Positions 1-8,380 of a stretch of 64,000 nt of DNA are shown here, piece after piece. Source of the DNA: Frigoribacterium sp. CFBP 13712 (GTDB lineage: Bacteria; Actinomycetota; Actinomycetes; Actinomycetales; Microbacteriaceae); the NCBI RefSeq assembly GCF_014842255.1, contig NZ_JACYVH010000004.1, positions 222,399-286,398 of the forward strand, written 5' to 3'. Under the pieces are notes generated by a model. The model ran no database searches and was not told the origin of the DNA. It was given only the letters and a program-made list of their open reading frames with translations. Position 1 is the stretch's first letter. Each line of letters begins with the position of its first letter. The position numbers and the translations under genes were made by a program.

Positions 1-746
1 GGGGCCCGCAGCGAGAGCCCCTTCACGACGTCGATCGACACGACCGCCGTGCCCTCCGCCTCGATGGCGACGAACGACGACTCGCCCTCGGCCATGATCG
101 CGTGCACGTCGCCGATCGAGAGGTACGCGCCCTCGACCATGACGGGCAGGTACACGGTCGAGCCGACGCGGTTCTCGGTGACGTCCATGTTGCCGCCCTG
201 CGCGTACGCCGGCATGATCGTCGAGTTCTCGCCGGTCGCCGGGGCGGTGCCCATGCAGCCGATCATCGGCCGCGGTGCGAACACGTGCCGGTCGGTCACG
301 TGCACCCCCTCGTCGTCGATGGGCACGCGGCGCGTGAACATCTCGTCGCCCATCACGTGCTGCAGTGCGCCCGACCCGGGCAATGCGACGGACCAGCCGT
401 GCGCCACGAGCCGGATCTCGTGCACGGTCACGGCGAGCGCGTCGCCGGGCATCGCACCTTCGACGTAGACGGGGCCGGTGACGGGGTTGATCGGCACCGA
501 CAGCTTCGCGAGGTCGCGGTGCTCGTGCAGCTCGGCGTAGACGGCGTCACTGGTCTCGAAGCCGATGCGCTCGCCCGTGCCGGGGGTGATCCGCAGGGCG
601 GGCTCGACGTCGGCGGTGAAGCCGGGGCGCCCATGCTCCTTGCCCAGGAAGTGGTCGACACCGTCGACACGTCCCGCCGAGGAGGCGCGGGTCGGGTCGC
701 CCGCGCCCCCGCCGGCCCCCGAGGCGGTCGCCTCCACCCCGCTCAT
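1..746 (-). CDS. Acetamidase/formamidase family protein (3' part missing at window edge)
   Basis: Hydrolyses short amides to the acid and ammonia in the family. The reverse-strand frame opens with ATG at 746-744 and stays open for 248 codons to the left edge. After about 25 low-complexity residues it reads like the FmdA/AmdA family: HFLGKEHGRPGF near residue 30, VEGAMPGDALAVTVHEI, and MIGCMGTAPATGE followed by MPAYAQGGNMD. The ATG overlaps the TGA of the upstream permease (ATGA, 743-746), so the two are translationally coupled. The N-terminal DPTRASSAG is encoded by a copy of the dispersed GGAGGCGCGG element (676-693). The C-terminal part lies outside the window. Family call is from recognition of motifs; substrate unknown. 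Confidence 0.85.
   Translation of the reverse strand, partial: MSGVEATASGAGGGAGDPTRASSAGRVDGVDHFLGKEHGRPGFTADVEPALRITPGTGERIGFETSDAVYAELHEHRDLAKLSVPINPVTGPVYVEGAMPGDALAVTVHEIRLVAHGWSVALPGSGALQHVMGDEMFTRRVPIDDEGVHVTDRHVFAPRPMIGCMGTAPATGENSTIMPAYAQGGNMDVTENRVGSTVYLPVMVEGAYLSIGDVHAIMAEGESSFVAIEAEGTAVVSIDVVKGLSLRA
676..693 (+). repeat. Dispersed GGAGGCGCGG element, long form, inside a CDS
   Basis: An exact copy of the 18-base long form GCCGAGGAGGCGCGGGTC lies within the acetamidase gene. Read on the gene strand it encodes DPTRASSA in the non-conserved N-terminus. The same 18-mer recurs at 7343, 9780 and 25780 and, reversed, at 27950. Confidence 0.8.
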
Positions 747-2206
747 GCGTCGTGCCGTTCGGAGTCGGCGGCGGGTGCGGCCGTGGCCGGCGTCGCACCG
801 TGGTCGGCACCGGACGGGATGACCGGCGCCGCGCCTCCTCGGCTCCGGTAGTAGAGGAACACGCCTGCGCCGAGCACGAGCCAGACGAGTCCGCCGATCT
901 TGGCCTCGGGGGCGGCGTTCACGAGCACGTAGCCGATGATGAGGAACCCGATGACGGGCACGACGAGGTGCAGCAGCCAGTTGCGCGACTTCCTCTTGAC
1001 GACGTAGTGCACGACGACCGAGACGTGCAGCAGCATGAAGCCGAACAGGGCGCCGAAGTTCACCAGTGACGCGATGAGGTCGATCTGTCCGACGAAGAAC
1101 AGCACGAGCACGGCCGACAGCGCCGAGACGAGCAGGATGGCGGCCTGCGGCACCTGGCGGCTGTTGATGGTGGACAGGAACGCGGGCAGCTGACGGTCGC
1201 GGCTCATCGAGAAGAGCAGACGCGAGGTGGCGGCCTGCGCGGCCATCGCGTTGGCGATGCCGATCGCGAGCACGTTGACGACCAGGAACGCCGTCGACCA
1301 GCCGCTGCTCGACGCCGCCTCGACCAGCGAGAAGAACGCGTTGCCGACCTCGTCCTTCCCGAAGGAGTCGCGACCGGCGGCGAGGGCGCTGGCGAGCCAG
1401 GTCTGCACGACGAAGAGCGTGGCGACGATCACCAGGGCGATGATCATGGCCTTGCCCGCTCCGCCGCGCTTGCCGGTGCTCTCCTCCGACAGCGTCGAGA
1501 TGCCGTCGAAGCCCAGGAAGCTCAGCACCGCGATCGACAGCGCCGACGCGAGGAGCGGCGCGGTGACCTTGCTGGAGTCCCAGATCGGGTCGGCGGTGAA
1601 CTCGGCGCCGGGGATCGTGCCGTCGTTCAGCGCGATGACCGCGATGATGACGAAGATCACGACGAAGACGACCTCGATGGCCAGGAACACCCGGTTCATC
1701 AGCTTGATCGAGCTGATGCCGAGCAGGTTGATCGCGGTGTTGATCGCGACGAAGATCAGCGCCCACATCCACCGGGCGCTCCCGGGGAAGATCCCGATCA
1801 TCGACTCGGCGGCGAAGACGTAGAGCAGCGTCGGCACGAGCAGGTAGTCGAGCAGGATCGCCCAGCCGGCGAAGAACCCGGCGATGGGGTGGATGCCGCG
1901 ACCGACGTACGAGAACACCGAACCGGCCAGCGGGATCGACTTCGCCATCTGCGCGTAGGCGAGCGCCGTGAAGATCATCGCGATGAGGCCGATCAGGTAG
2001 ACCAGCGGCACCATGCCCGACGACGCGTTGTAGACGGTGCCGAAGATGGCCCAGGGCGCGATCGGCACCATGAAGATCAGGCCGTAGATGAGCAGATCGA
2101 CGGTCGTGACCGACCGCTTCAGCTCCTGCTTGTAGCCGTACTGCTCGAGTTGCTGCTGGTTGCTCAGCTCGCCGCCGGGGGCGCCGGTCGTCGTTCCAGT
2201 GGACAT
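743..2206 (-). CDS. APC superfamily amino-acid permease
   Basis: A 487-residue inner-membrane transporter expected to import an amino acid, amine or amide by cation coupling. After a hydrophilic 30-residue N-terminus it shows about twelve hydrophobic segments, starting with LIYGLIFMVPIAPWAIFG and the family-typical MAKSIPLAGSVFSYVGRG region; an SEESTGKRGGAG loop follows mid-protein. The ATG at 2206 has a purine-rich GAGAGAG ribosome site upstream. It follows the hydrolase gene by 110 bases and overlaps the acetamidase start by 4 nt, so the three genes probably form one catabolic operon in which the permease brings in the amide or its product. The exact substrate cannot be read from sequence. 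Confidence 0.85.
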   Translation of the reverse strand: MSTGTTTGAPGGELSNQQQLEQYGYKQELKRSVTTVDLLIYGLIFMVPIAPWAIFGTVYNASSGMVPLVYLIGLIAMIFTALAYAQMAKSIPLAGSVFSYVGRGIHPIAGFFAGWAILLDYLLVPTLLYVFAAESMIGIFPGSARWMWALIFVAINTAINLLGISSIKLMNRVFLAIEVVFVVIFVIIAVIALNDGTIPGAEFTADPIWDSSKVTAPLLASALSIAVLSFLGFDGISTLSEESTGKRGGAGKAMIIALVIVATLFVVQTWLASALAAGRDSFGKDEVGNAFFSLVEAASSSGWSTAFLVVNVLAIGIANAMAAQAATSRLLFSMSRDRQLPAFLSTINSRQVPQAAILLVSALSAVLVLFFVGQIDLIASLVNFGALFGFMLLHVSVVVHYVVKRKSRNWLLHLVVPVIGFLIIGYVLVNAAPEAKIGGLVWLVLGAGVFLYYRSRGGAAPVIPSGADHGATPATAAPAADSERHDA

Positions 2207-2315
2207 GGTGTGCTCTCTCGCTCGGGTGGGATGCGGGGGTGGAGCCGGGGAGGTGCGGGTCGGGTCGGTCAGGAGGCGCGGGCCGGGAAGCGCGGCGCGG
2301 GAGGCGCGGTGCCGG

Positions 2316-3221
2316 TCAGGCCGCGTCGTGCGCCGCGAGGAACTGGCCGACGACGGCTCGGAACTCCTCGGGCTGCTCGAGGTGCGAGCAGTGGCTCGCG
2401 CCGGCGAAGACGTGCGAGCGCACGTCGGCGATGCCGTCGACGAACGGCTGCCAGGTGGCCGGGGTCGCCTCGTCGTGCTCGCCGGCGACCACGAGGGTGG
2501 GGGCGGTGACGCGGGGTAGCCGGTCGACGATGCTCCAGTCGCGCATCGTGCCGATGACGTGGAACTCGTTGGGCCCGTTCATCGTGTGATAGACGGTGGG
2601 CTCGGCCTCCATCTGCGCCTCGCTGTCGACGAAGTCCTGAGGCATGGGGACGACGCGGCAGACGTGCCGCTCGTAGAACACCTGCGTCGCGGCGAGGTAC
2701 TCCGGGTCCGTGGTGGTGCCCGCATCCTCGTGACGCTCCAGCGCCTCCTGCACGTCGACCGGCAGCAGCGCCCGCAGCTCGGCCGCGCCCTCGACCCAGA
2801 GCTGCATGGAGGCGGGCGAGTTGCAGATCGCGAGACCCGCGAGACCCGCGGGCTGGCGCACGGCGATCTCGGCGCCGAGCATGCCTCCCCACGACTGGCC
2901 GAGCACGTGGAACCGCTCGAACCCGAGGTGCGCGACGACCGCGTCGAACTCGGCGACGAACAGGGCGGGGCTCCAGGTCTCGACGGGGGCGTCGGGGCGG
3001 TGGCTGCTGCGGCCGCAGCCGAACTGGTCGTAGTGCACGACGGTGCGACCGGTCTCGTCGGCGAGCGCCGCGAGGTTGCGGAGGTAGTCGTGGGCCATGC
3101 CCGGGCCGCCGTGCAGCACGATCAGGGGCAGCGCGCCCGGCGTCGGGCGGTCGGGGGTCGTGACCTGGTACCAGGTGACGCCGTCGCGGAACGGGAGGGT
3201 GGAGGAGGTGCTCGTCGACAT
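2316..3221 (-). CDS. Alpha/beta hydrolase of the proline iminopeptidase / amino-acid amidase family
   Basis: A 301-residue cytoplasmic serine hydrolase of peptidase family S33 type. Visible features are the oxyanion motif HGGPGMAHDYL (residues 37-47), HYDQFGCGRS (63-71), the nucleophile elbow GQSWGG with Ser110, Asp250 in AGEHD and His277 in GASHCSH. The family releases N-terminal proline from peptides or hydrolyses amino-acid amides; with a permease and an acetamidase downstream, amide catabolism is a fair inference. First gene of the leftward operon. The promoter region is shared with the divergent GntR-type regulator. Two GGAGGCGCGG cores (2272-2281, 2300-2309) lie in the gap after it. Confidence 0.88.
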   Translation of the reverse strand: MSTSTSSTLPFRDGVTWYQVTTPDRPTPGALPLIVLHGGPGMAHDYLRNLAALADETGRTVVHYDQFGCGRSSHRPDAPVETWSPALFVAEFDAVVAHLGFERFHVLGQSWGGMLGAEIAVRQPAGLAGLAICNSPASMQLWVEGAAELRALLPVDVQEALERHEDAGTTTDPEYLAATQVFYERHVCRVVPMPQDFVDSEAQMEAEPTVYHTMNGPNEFHVIGTMRDWSIVDRLPRVTAPTLVVAGEHDEATPATWQPFVDGIADVRSHVFAGASHCSHLEQPEEFRAVVGQFLAAHDAA

Positions 3222-3242
3222 GCGGGACAGTGTGCGTCACGT

Positions 3243-3265
3243 AAAGGTCTCGCGCCTAGACCTTT
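3243..3265. promoter_or_regulatory. Palindromic operator between amidase operon and its divergent FadR-type regulator
   Basis: AAAGGTCT (3243-3250) and AGACCTTT (3258-3265) are a perfect 8-bp inverted repeat around a 7-base spacer. The site sits between two divergent starts and abuts the predicted -35 box of the regulator. GntR/FadR dimers bind short palindromes of this sort, so this is probably the autoregulatory and operon operator. The assignment is positional inference. Confidence 0.65.
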
Positions 3266-3292
3266 GCCGATGACTTAACGTGGGTGTAACAA
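3264..3292 (+). promoter_or_regulatory. Candidate promoter of the FadR-type regulator
   Basis: TTGCCG (3264-3269), a 17-base spacer and TAACAA (3287-3292) resemble a housekeeping sigma promoter. Transcription would begin near 3299, after the GTG at 3280 and just before GGGAGG at 3302-3307. This favours the ATG at 3316 as the true start. The -35 box overlaps the end of the palindrome at 3243-3265. Confidence 0.45.
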
Positions 3293-3315
3293 ACGCCGCT
3301 CGGGAGGGTCGACGC

Positions 3316-4119
3316 ATGACGCCACGCGAGGCCGCCGACGCCGGGGCGCCCGGGGCGTCCGGGGCGTCCGACAGCGCCCCCTCCGCCCCCGCCGGCGCCC
3401 TCGCCGCGCCCGTCGAGTCGTCGAGCCGCGTCGACGACGTGACCGACCGGCTGGTGACCGCCATCGCGACCGGCGAGTACCTGCCCGGCCAGCGCCTCCC
3501 TCCCGAGCGCGACCTCGCCGCATCGCTGCGCGCCGGGCGCATGACCGTCCGGGCCGCGCTCGCCCGACTCGTCGAGCAGGGCATGATCGAGACCCAGCGC
3601 GGGCGCGGTGGCGGGTCGTTCGTCCGCGAGCAGCACACGACGTCGTCCGACGCCATCGCGCAGCGGACCCTCGGGGCGCGCTGGGCGGACCTCAGCGACA
3701 CGAGCGAGGCGATCGGGCGACTGCACGGGACGATCGCCGAGGCCGCCGCCGAGAACCACACGCCCGCCGACGCCGCCGAGCTGCGCGAGCGCCTCGAGGG
3801 CTACCGCGAAGCCGAGTCGGGCCGGGCGTCGCAGCGGGCCGACGCCCTGCTGCACGTGGCGATCGCCGAGGCGGCGCACAACACGACGCTGCGCGAGGTC
3901 CTCTTCGCCCTGGAGGCGCGGGTCAGCATCGCGGCGCCGGCCCACCTCTGGGGCGGCCCCGACGGCATGCGCGAGATGGAGCTGCGGGCGCTCGGCGATC
4001 ACGAGGCGCTGGTCGACGCGATCTGCGGCGGTCGGGCGACGGAGGCGGCGGGCATCGCGCGCGAGCACGTCAAGATCGACCTCGAGCTGCTCGAGCGGGT
4101 GCTGCACCGCCGCGACTGA
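3316..4119 (+). CDS. GntR/FadR family transcriptional regulator
   Basis: A 267-residue DNA-binding regulator. An Ala/Pro-rich N-terminus of about 40 residues is followed by the winged helix (GEYLPGQRLPPERDLAASLR, then MTVRAALARLVEQGMIETQR and GRGGGSFV), and an all-helical C-terminal ligand domain of FCD/FadR type with regularly spaced acidic and His residues (HVAIAEAAHNTTL, GDHEALVDAI). I chose ATG 3316 over the GTG at 3280 because GGGAGG sits 8 bases upstream and the predicted promoter lies between the two. Divergent from the hydrolase-permease-acetamidase operon, which it most likely controls through the palindrome at 3243-3265. The effector is unknown. Confidence 0.85.
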   Translation: MTPREAADAGAPGASGASDSAPSAPAGALAAPVESSSRVDDVTDRLVTAIATGEYLPGQRLPPERDLAASLRAGRMTVRAALARLVEQGMIETQRGRGGGSFVREQHTTSSDAIAQRTLGARWADLSDTSEAIGRLHGTIAEAAAENHTPADAAELRERLEGYREAESGRASQRADALLHVAIAEAAHNTTLREVLFALEARVSIAAPAHLWGGPDGMREMELRALGDHEALVDAICGGRATEAAGIAREHVKIDLELLERVLHRRD

Positions 4120-4360
4120 CGCCCGCCTCTCGCGGGCTCGCAGCGTCGAGTGAGGGTGTGCGGCGCCGCCGAGCGGGTGGGTAAGGCCCTTCTCGGCGGC
4201 GACCGCCACGGACGGCGAGTGCCCGTCGATCCGAACTCACGACCTCGCGGGGGTTCGAGGGTCGTGCAGATCGTCGGGCGGGCGTCACGCAGGGGGAGGA
4301 CATCCGGTTCGGGCCGGATATCCGCGTGGCTACACCGCCGTCGGTTCAGAAGATAGCAGT

Positions 4361-4378
4361 CGATACTCACGAGTATCG
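4361..4378. promoter_or_regulatory. Palindromic operator upstream of alpha-galactosidase
   Basis: CGATACTCACGAGTATCG is a perfect 8+2+8 inverted repeat ending 48 bases before the predicted -35 box. Size and symmetry suit a dimeric sugar regulator such as a LacI-type protein; none is encoded in the window, so the regulator must be elsewhere. Function is inferred. Confidence 0.55.
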
Positions 4379-4426
4379 AGTCCCCCTTATGGGGGACGAG
4401 ACGTGCGACGAACCTGCCCTCGTGAC

Positions 4427-4456
4427 TTGACACGCCTATTCGTTTCGCCATAGAAA
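4427..4456 (+). promoter_or_regulatory. Promoter giving a leaderless alpha-galactosidase mRNA
   Basis: TTGACA (4427-4432), an 18-base spacer and TAGAAA (4451-4456) are followed by exactly six bases before the ATG at 4463. Transcription should start at or within a base of the A of the start codon. No Shine-Dalgarno sequence is present, which agrees. Confidence 0.65.
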
Positions 4457-4462
4457 TAATCC

Positions 4463-6643
4463 ATGCGACGACGCGACGACGACTCGACCCCTGCCCTGCA
4501 CCTCCGGCTCGGCGGCACGAGCGTCGTGCTCGACGTCCCCCGTGGCGCCTTGCCCGGCTTCGTCTACTGGGGCCCCGATCTCGGCGACATCTCGGAGGAG
4601 GCGCTGGTCGGCCTGGTCGCAGCGGCCCGCCCCCAGCGCGTCTCGGGTGGTCTCGACCACCCCGCGCGCCTGACGGTGCTGCCGCTCGAGCACGAGGGCT
4701 GGCAGGGCACTCCGGGCCTGATCGGCAGTCGCGCGGGTGCGGCGTTCGCTCCGGCCTTCACCGTCACCGAGACCGCCACCGACACCGACGCCGACGCCGC
4801 CTCCGTCGGCGCGGCGCCCACCGTCACCGCGCTCACCATCACCGCCGACGACGACGACGCGGGCCTCCGTCTGGGCGTCGATCTGCGGCTCGACGAGCAC
4901 GGCCTGCTGCACCAGACCCTCCGCCTGACGAACACCGGCGACGACGTCTACGACCTGCACGAGCTCGCCGCGAGCTTCCCGCTGCCGCACAACGCCAGCG
5001 AAGTGCTCGACACCACGGGTCGGCACCTGCGCGAGCGCACCCCCCAGCGCCACGCGCTGACCGTCGGGCGCTACGACCGCGAGAGCCGCCGCGGTCGCCC
5101 CGGGGCCGACGCCACCCTCGTGCTCGCCGCCGGCACCCCCGGCTTCGGCTTCGAGCGCGGTCTCGTCCACGCCGTCCACCTCGCCTGGAGCGGCAACCAC
5201 CGTGTCGGCGTCGAGAAGACGATCGCCGGCGCGGTCGTCACCCGGGTGTCCGAGCTGCTCGCCCCCGGCGAGGTCCGACTCGGCCCGGGCGAGAGCTACG
5301 AGACCCCCGAGGCGCTCGGCTCGTGGGGCGACGGGCTGACCGAGCTCTCGGGTCGGTACCACCGCCTCCTGCGCTCCCGTCCGCAGCATCCGTCGTCGAC
5401 GCGGCCCGTCACCCTAAACACCTGGGAGGCCGTCTACTTCGACCACGACCTCGCCCGCCTGAGCGCCCTGGCCGACGCCGGGGCGCGGGTCGGCGCCGAG
5501 CGCTTCGTGCTCGACGACGGCTGGTTCCGCGGTCGCCGCGACGACACGTCGGCGCTCGGCGACTGGTACGTCGACGACGAGGTCTGGCCCGACGGCCTCG
5601 CCCCGATCATCGAGCACGTCACCGGACTCGGTCTGCAGTTCGGCCTGTGGGTCGAGCCCGAGATGGTCAGCCCCGACTCCGACCTGGCCCGTGCGCACCC
5701 CGAGTGGATCCTCGGGCCGGGCCCGCGCCTCCCGATGTCCGGGCGCCAGCAGCAGGTGCTCGACCTGTCGAACCCCGACGTGTCGGCCTACCTGCTCGAG
5801 CGCCTCGACTCGCTGCTGCGCGAGAACGACATCGCCTACCTGAAGTGGGATCACAACCGGGACCTGATGGAGGCGGGGGCCGGGTCGCCCGCGCACCCCG
5901 CGGTCCACGAGAACGTCGTCGCGCTGTACGCACTGCTCGACGAGCTGCGCCGCCGGCACCCTGCGGTCGAGATCGAGAGCTGCGCATCGGGTGGAGCGCG
6001 GGTCGACCTCGGGATCCTCGCCCGGACCGATCGGATCTGGGCGAGCGACTGCATCGACCCGATCGAGCGCCTGACGATCCAGAAGTACACGAACCTGCTG
6101 GTGCCCTACGAGCTGATGGGCGCCCATGTCAGCGGCCCCAGGTCGCACTCGACCGGACGCCGCCACGACCTGTCGCTGCGCGCGGGCGTCGCGCTGCCCG
6201 GGCACTTCGGCATCGAGTGGGACATCTCGAGCCTCGACCCCGAGGTCGAGGCGGAGCTGACGAGCTGGGTGGCGACCCACAAGCGCCACCGCGAGCTGCT
6301 GCACCACGGCACCGCCGTGCACGCCGACCTGCCCGACGCGTCGATGGACCTGCGCGGCGTCGTGTCGCCCGACCGGCGGCATGCGCTCTACACGTTCACG
6401 CAGGTGACGGCGAGCGCCAGCTACCCGCCCGGGCCGATGACCCTGCCCGGCCTCGACGACGAGCGGATGTACCGCGTCGCGCTGGCCGAGCCGACCGGAG
6501 CCCTCGGCGGGCCCGGGCAGTCGGCGCTGACGTGGGCCGTCGAGGGCGTGGTCGTGCCGGGGCGCGCCCTCCGCCTCGGCGGGGTGCAGGCGCCGGTGCT
6601 GTTCCCCGAGAGCCTCGTGCTGCTGGAGGTCACAGCCGTCTGA
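4463..6643 (+). CDS. GH36 alpha-galactosidase
   Basis: A 726-residue enzyme releasing terminal alpha-1,6-galactose from melibiose, raffinose or galactomannans. The N-terminal beta-sandwich covers roughly residues 1-320; the (beta/alpha)8 barrel follows with LDDGWFRGRRDD, GLWVEPEMVSPDSDL, the nucleophile Asp463 in YLKWDHNRD and the acid/base Asp529 in IWASDCID; the C-terminal sandwich starts near 640. The 66-residue nucleophile to acid/base spacing is what I recall for bacterial GH36 enzymes. No signal peptide is visible, so it is likely cytoplasmic. It stands alone with a predicted leaderless promoter and an upstream palindrome; no sugar transporter is adjacent. Length fits the family. Confidence 0.92.
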   Translation: MRRRDDDSTPALHLRLGGTSVVLDVPRGALPGFVYWGPDLGDISEEALVGLVAAARPQRVSGGLDHPARLTVLPLEHEGWQGTPGLIGSRAGAAFAPAFTVTETATDTDADAASVGAAPTVTALTITADDDDAGLRLGVDLRLDEHGLLHQTLRLTNTGDDVYDLHELAASFPLPHNASEVLDTTGRHLRERTPQRHALTVGRYDRESRRGRPGADATLVLAAGTPGFGFERGLVHAVHLAWSGNHRVGVEKTIAGAVVTRVSELLAPGEVRLGPGESYETPEALGSWGDGLTELSGRYHRLLRSRPQHPSSTRPVTLNTWEAVYFDHDLARLSALADAGARVGAERFVLDDGWFRGRRDDTSALGDWYVDDEVWPDGLAPIIEHVTGLGLQFGLWVEPEMVSPDSDLARAHPEWILGPGPRLPMSGRQQQVLDLSNPDVSAYLLERLDSLLRENDIAYLKWDHNRDLMEAGAGSPAHPAVHENVVALYALLDELRRRHPAVEIESCASGGARVDLGILARTDRIWASDCIDPIERLTIQKYTNLLVPYELMGAHVSGPRSHSTGRRHDLSLRAGVALPGHFGIEWDISSLDPEVEAELTSWVATHKRHRELLHHGTAVHADLPDASMDLRGVVSPDRRHALYTFTQVTASASYPPGPMTLPGLDDERMYRVALAEPTGALGGPGQSALTWAVEGVVVPGRALRLGGVQAPVLFPESLVLLEVTAV

Positions 6644-6749
6644 CCCCGTGCGCACCCCTTCGTCGCCCTTTCGGAGGACATCACCTGAACCCCTGATCAT
6701 GAGCCGGTTTCATCATCCCGCGACACGCCGCAGCAGCCGCACCCCGCGC

Positions 6750-6778
6750 TTGACACTTAGGTGAGCCTTACCTAACCT
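6750..6778 (+). promoter_or_regulatory. Iron-regulated promoter with DtxR/IdeR box
   Basis: TTGACA (6750-6755), 17 bases, TAACCT (6773-6778). The spacer contains TTAGGTGAGCCTTACCTAA (6757-6775), a 19-bp near-palindrome matching the known DtxR/IdeR iron-box consensus (TTAGGTTAGGCTAACCTAA) at most positions. A bound repressor would cover the whole promoter, so the siderophore operon should be shut off when iron is sufficient. Box by consensus match, regulation by inference. Confidence 0.85.
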
Positions 6779-6829
6779 GGGCGGCGCCGTCAGAGAGCCT
6801 GGCGGCGTCCACGCACCACCGGGAGCCCC

Positions 6830-8380
6830 GTGTCCGATCTGCTGAACGCCTCCACCGCCGATGCCTACGCCGCCGAGACGACCGCCGTCGTCGACCGTCT
6901 CGCGCACCGCTTCCGCACGACCCGGCAGCCCTTCTCGGGCGAGAGCCGCGCCGAGCTGCAGAGCCGCGTCGACGCGGTCGACCTCGACGCCCCCGGCACC
7001 GGCACGGCCGACGCCCTCCGCGAGGTCGACGAGCTCTTCGCCGCGAACGCCGTCTGGTTCCACGACCCGGCCTACCAGTCGCATCTCAACTGCCCGGTCG
7101 CGATCCCCGCGGTCGCCGCCGAGGCGGTGCTCGCCGCGATCAACCCGTCGGTCGACACCTACGACCAGTCCGCCGTCGGCACCCTGATCGAGCGCCGACT
7201 CGTCGACTGGACCGCGGGCCGCATCGGCTTCGACCCGGCGACCCGAGACGGCGTCTTCACCTCGGGGGGCACGCAGTCGAACCTGCACGCGCTCCTCCTC
7301 GCCCGTGAGCGCGCCACCGCGACGGCCCGAGCCGAGGCCCGAGCCGAGGAGGCGCGGGTCCAGCAGCAGGAGGCCCCCGGCCGCCGCTCCGCCCCGCGCT
7401 CCCCGTCGCTGCACGATCTGCTGGCCCGCATGGTCGTGATCGCCACGGCCGAGAGCCACTTCAGCGTGCAGAAGTCGACGCGTCTGCTCGGTCTCGGCGA
7501 CGACGCCGTGGTCACCGTCCCCACCGATGGAGCCGGGCGGATGCGCCCCGACGCCCTCGACGTCACGGTCGATGCGCTCGTGCAGGCCGGGCATCTGCCG
7601 ATCGCCGTCGTCGCGACGGCCGGCACCACCGACCGCGGCTGCATCGACCCGCTCGCGGCCATCGCCGACGTCTGCGACCGCACCGGCGTCTGGCTGCACG
7701 TCGACGCCGCCTACGGCGGGGGCCTGCTGGTGTCGCCCACCCGTCGGCGGCTGCTCGACGGCATCGAGCGCGCCCGCTCGGTGACGGTCGACTTCCACAA
7801 GACGTTCTTCCAGCCGGTGTCGTCGAGCGCGATCGTCGTGCGAGACGGCCGCGACCTCGACCCGGTCGCCTGGCACGCCGACTACCTCAACCCGCTCGCC
7901 GACCCCGAGCCGAACCAGGTCGCGAAGTCTCTGCAGACCACCCGTCGCTTCGACGCGCTGAAGCTCTGGGCGACCCTCCGTGCCCTCGGCGCCGACGAGG
8001 TCGGCGCGCTGGTCGATCGCGTCGTCGACCTGGCCGCCGAGGTGCACGGGGTCCTCCGCGACGACGACGAGTTCGATCTGCTCGCCGAGACCCAGCTCAG
8101 CACGGTGCTGTTCCGCTGGCAGCCGTCGCACGTCGACGACGAGACCGCCGACCGGCTCGTGCCGCTCGTCCGTCGGGTGCTGTTCGAGTCGGGTCGGGCC
8201 GTCGCCGCCAAGACCGTCGTCGACGGGCGCCCCTGCCTCAAGCTGACGCTGCTGGATCCCGAGTCGCGTCTCACCGACGTGACGGACGTGCTCGACCTGA
8301 TCCGCGCCTCCTCGGCCGCCCTGCTCGAGAGCGACGACCTCGCCGCCACCGCGCCGACCACCGAGGGGTCGGCCCGATGA
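6830..8380 (+). CDS. PLP-dependent decarboxylase of hydroxamate siderophore synthesis (DesA-like)
   Basis: A 516-residue group II PLP decarboxylase. In desferrioxamine-type pathways this enzyme turns lysine into cadaverine; related members act on diaminobutyrate, so the substrate is inferred. Motifs include TSGGTQSNLHAL, HVDAAYGGGLL and the PLP lysine K324 in VDFHKTFFQP. The GTG at 6830 follows GGGAG and lies downstream of the iron box. The stop overlaps the next start (ATGA). A non-conserved 30-residue insertion around residues 165-190, rich in Arg/Ala/Glu, carries AEEARV encoded by the dispersed element (7343-7360), and the tail LIRASSAALLE carries another reversed copy (8302-8316). First gene of a three-gene operon. 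Confidence 0.88.
   Translation: MSDLLNASTADAYAAETTAVVDRLAHRFRTTRQPFSGESRAELQSRVDAVDLDAPGTGTADALREVDELFAANAVWFHDPAYQSHLNCPVAIPAVAAEAVLAAINPSVDTYDQSAVGTLIERRLVDWTAGRIGFDPATRDGVFTSGGTQSNLHALLLARERATATARAEARAEEARVQQQEAPGRRSAPRSPSLHDLLARMVVIATAESHFSVQKSTRLLGLGDDAVVTVPTDGAGRMRPDALDVTVDALVQAGHLPIAVVATAGTTDRGCIDPLAAIADVCDRTGVWLHVDAAYGGGLLVSPTRRRLLDGIERARSVTVDFHKTFFQPVSSSAIVVRDGRDLDPVAWHADYLNPLADPEPNQVAKSLQTTRRFDALKLWATLRALGADEVGALVDRVVDLAAEVHGVLRDDDEFDLLAETQLSTVLFRWQPSHVDDETADRLVPLVRRVLFESGRAVAAKTVVDGRPCLKLTLLDPESRLTDVTDVLDLIRASSAALLESDDLAATAPTTEGSAR
7343..7360 (+). repeat. Dispersed GGAGGCGCGG element inside the decarboxylase
   Basis: Exact GCCGAGGAGGCGCGGGTC read in frame as AEEARV, within a hydrophilic insertion not expected in the family. 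A reversed copy lies near the end of the same gene (8302-8316, RASSA). Both sit in segments that tolerate insertion. Confidence 0.8.

Larger units (their letters stand above)
4120..4462. other. Intergenic region with hairpins, operator and promoter; no gene seen
   Basis: This 343-base gap separates the regulator from the alpha-galactosidase. It holds an imperfect hairpin at 4238-4266 (CACGACC pairing with GGTCGTG, no T-run), the palindrome at 4361-4378, a small C6/G6 hairpin at 4381-4396 (TCCCCC, TTAT, GGGGGA) and the promoter at 4427-4456. A 68-codon open frame at 4150-4356 has no recognisable product and is not called. Confidence 0.5.

Noticed and set aside
4231-4270. tRNA-like GGTTCGA segment
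   Set aside because: Only a T-loop-like heptamer; no acceptor stem, anticodon arm or cloverleaf could be formed.
4150-4356. 68-codon frame between the regulator and alpha-galactosidase
   Set aside because: No ribosome site, hairpin-rich DNA and no family resemblance.
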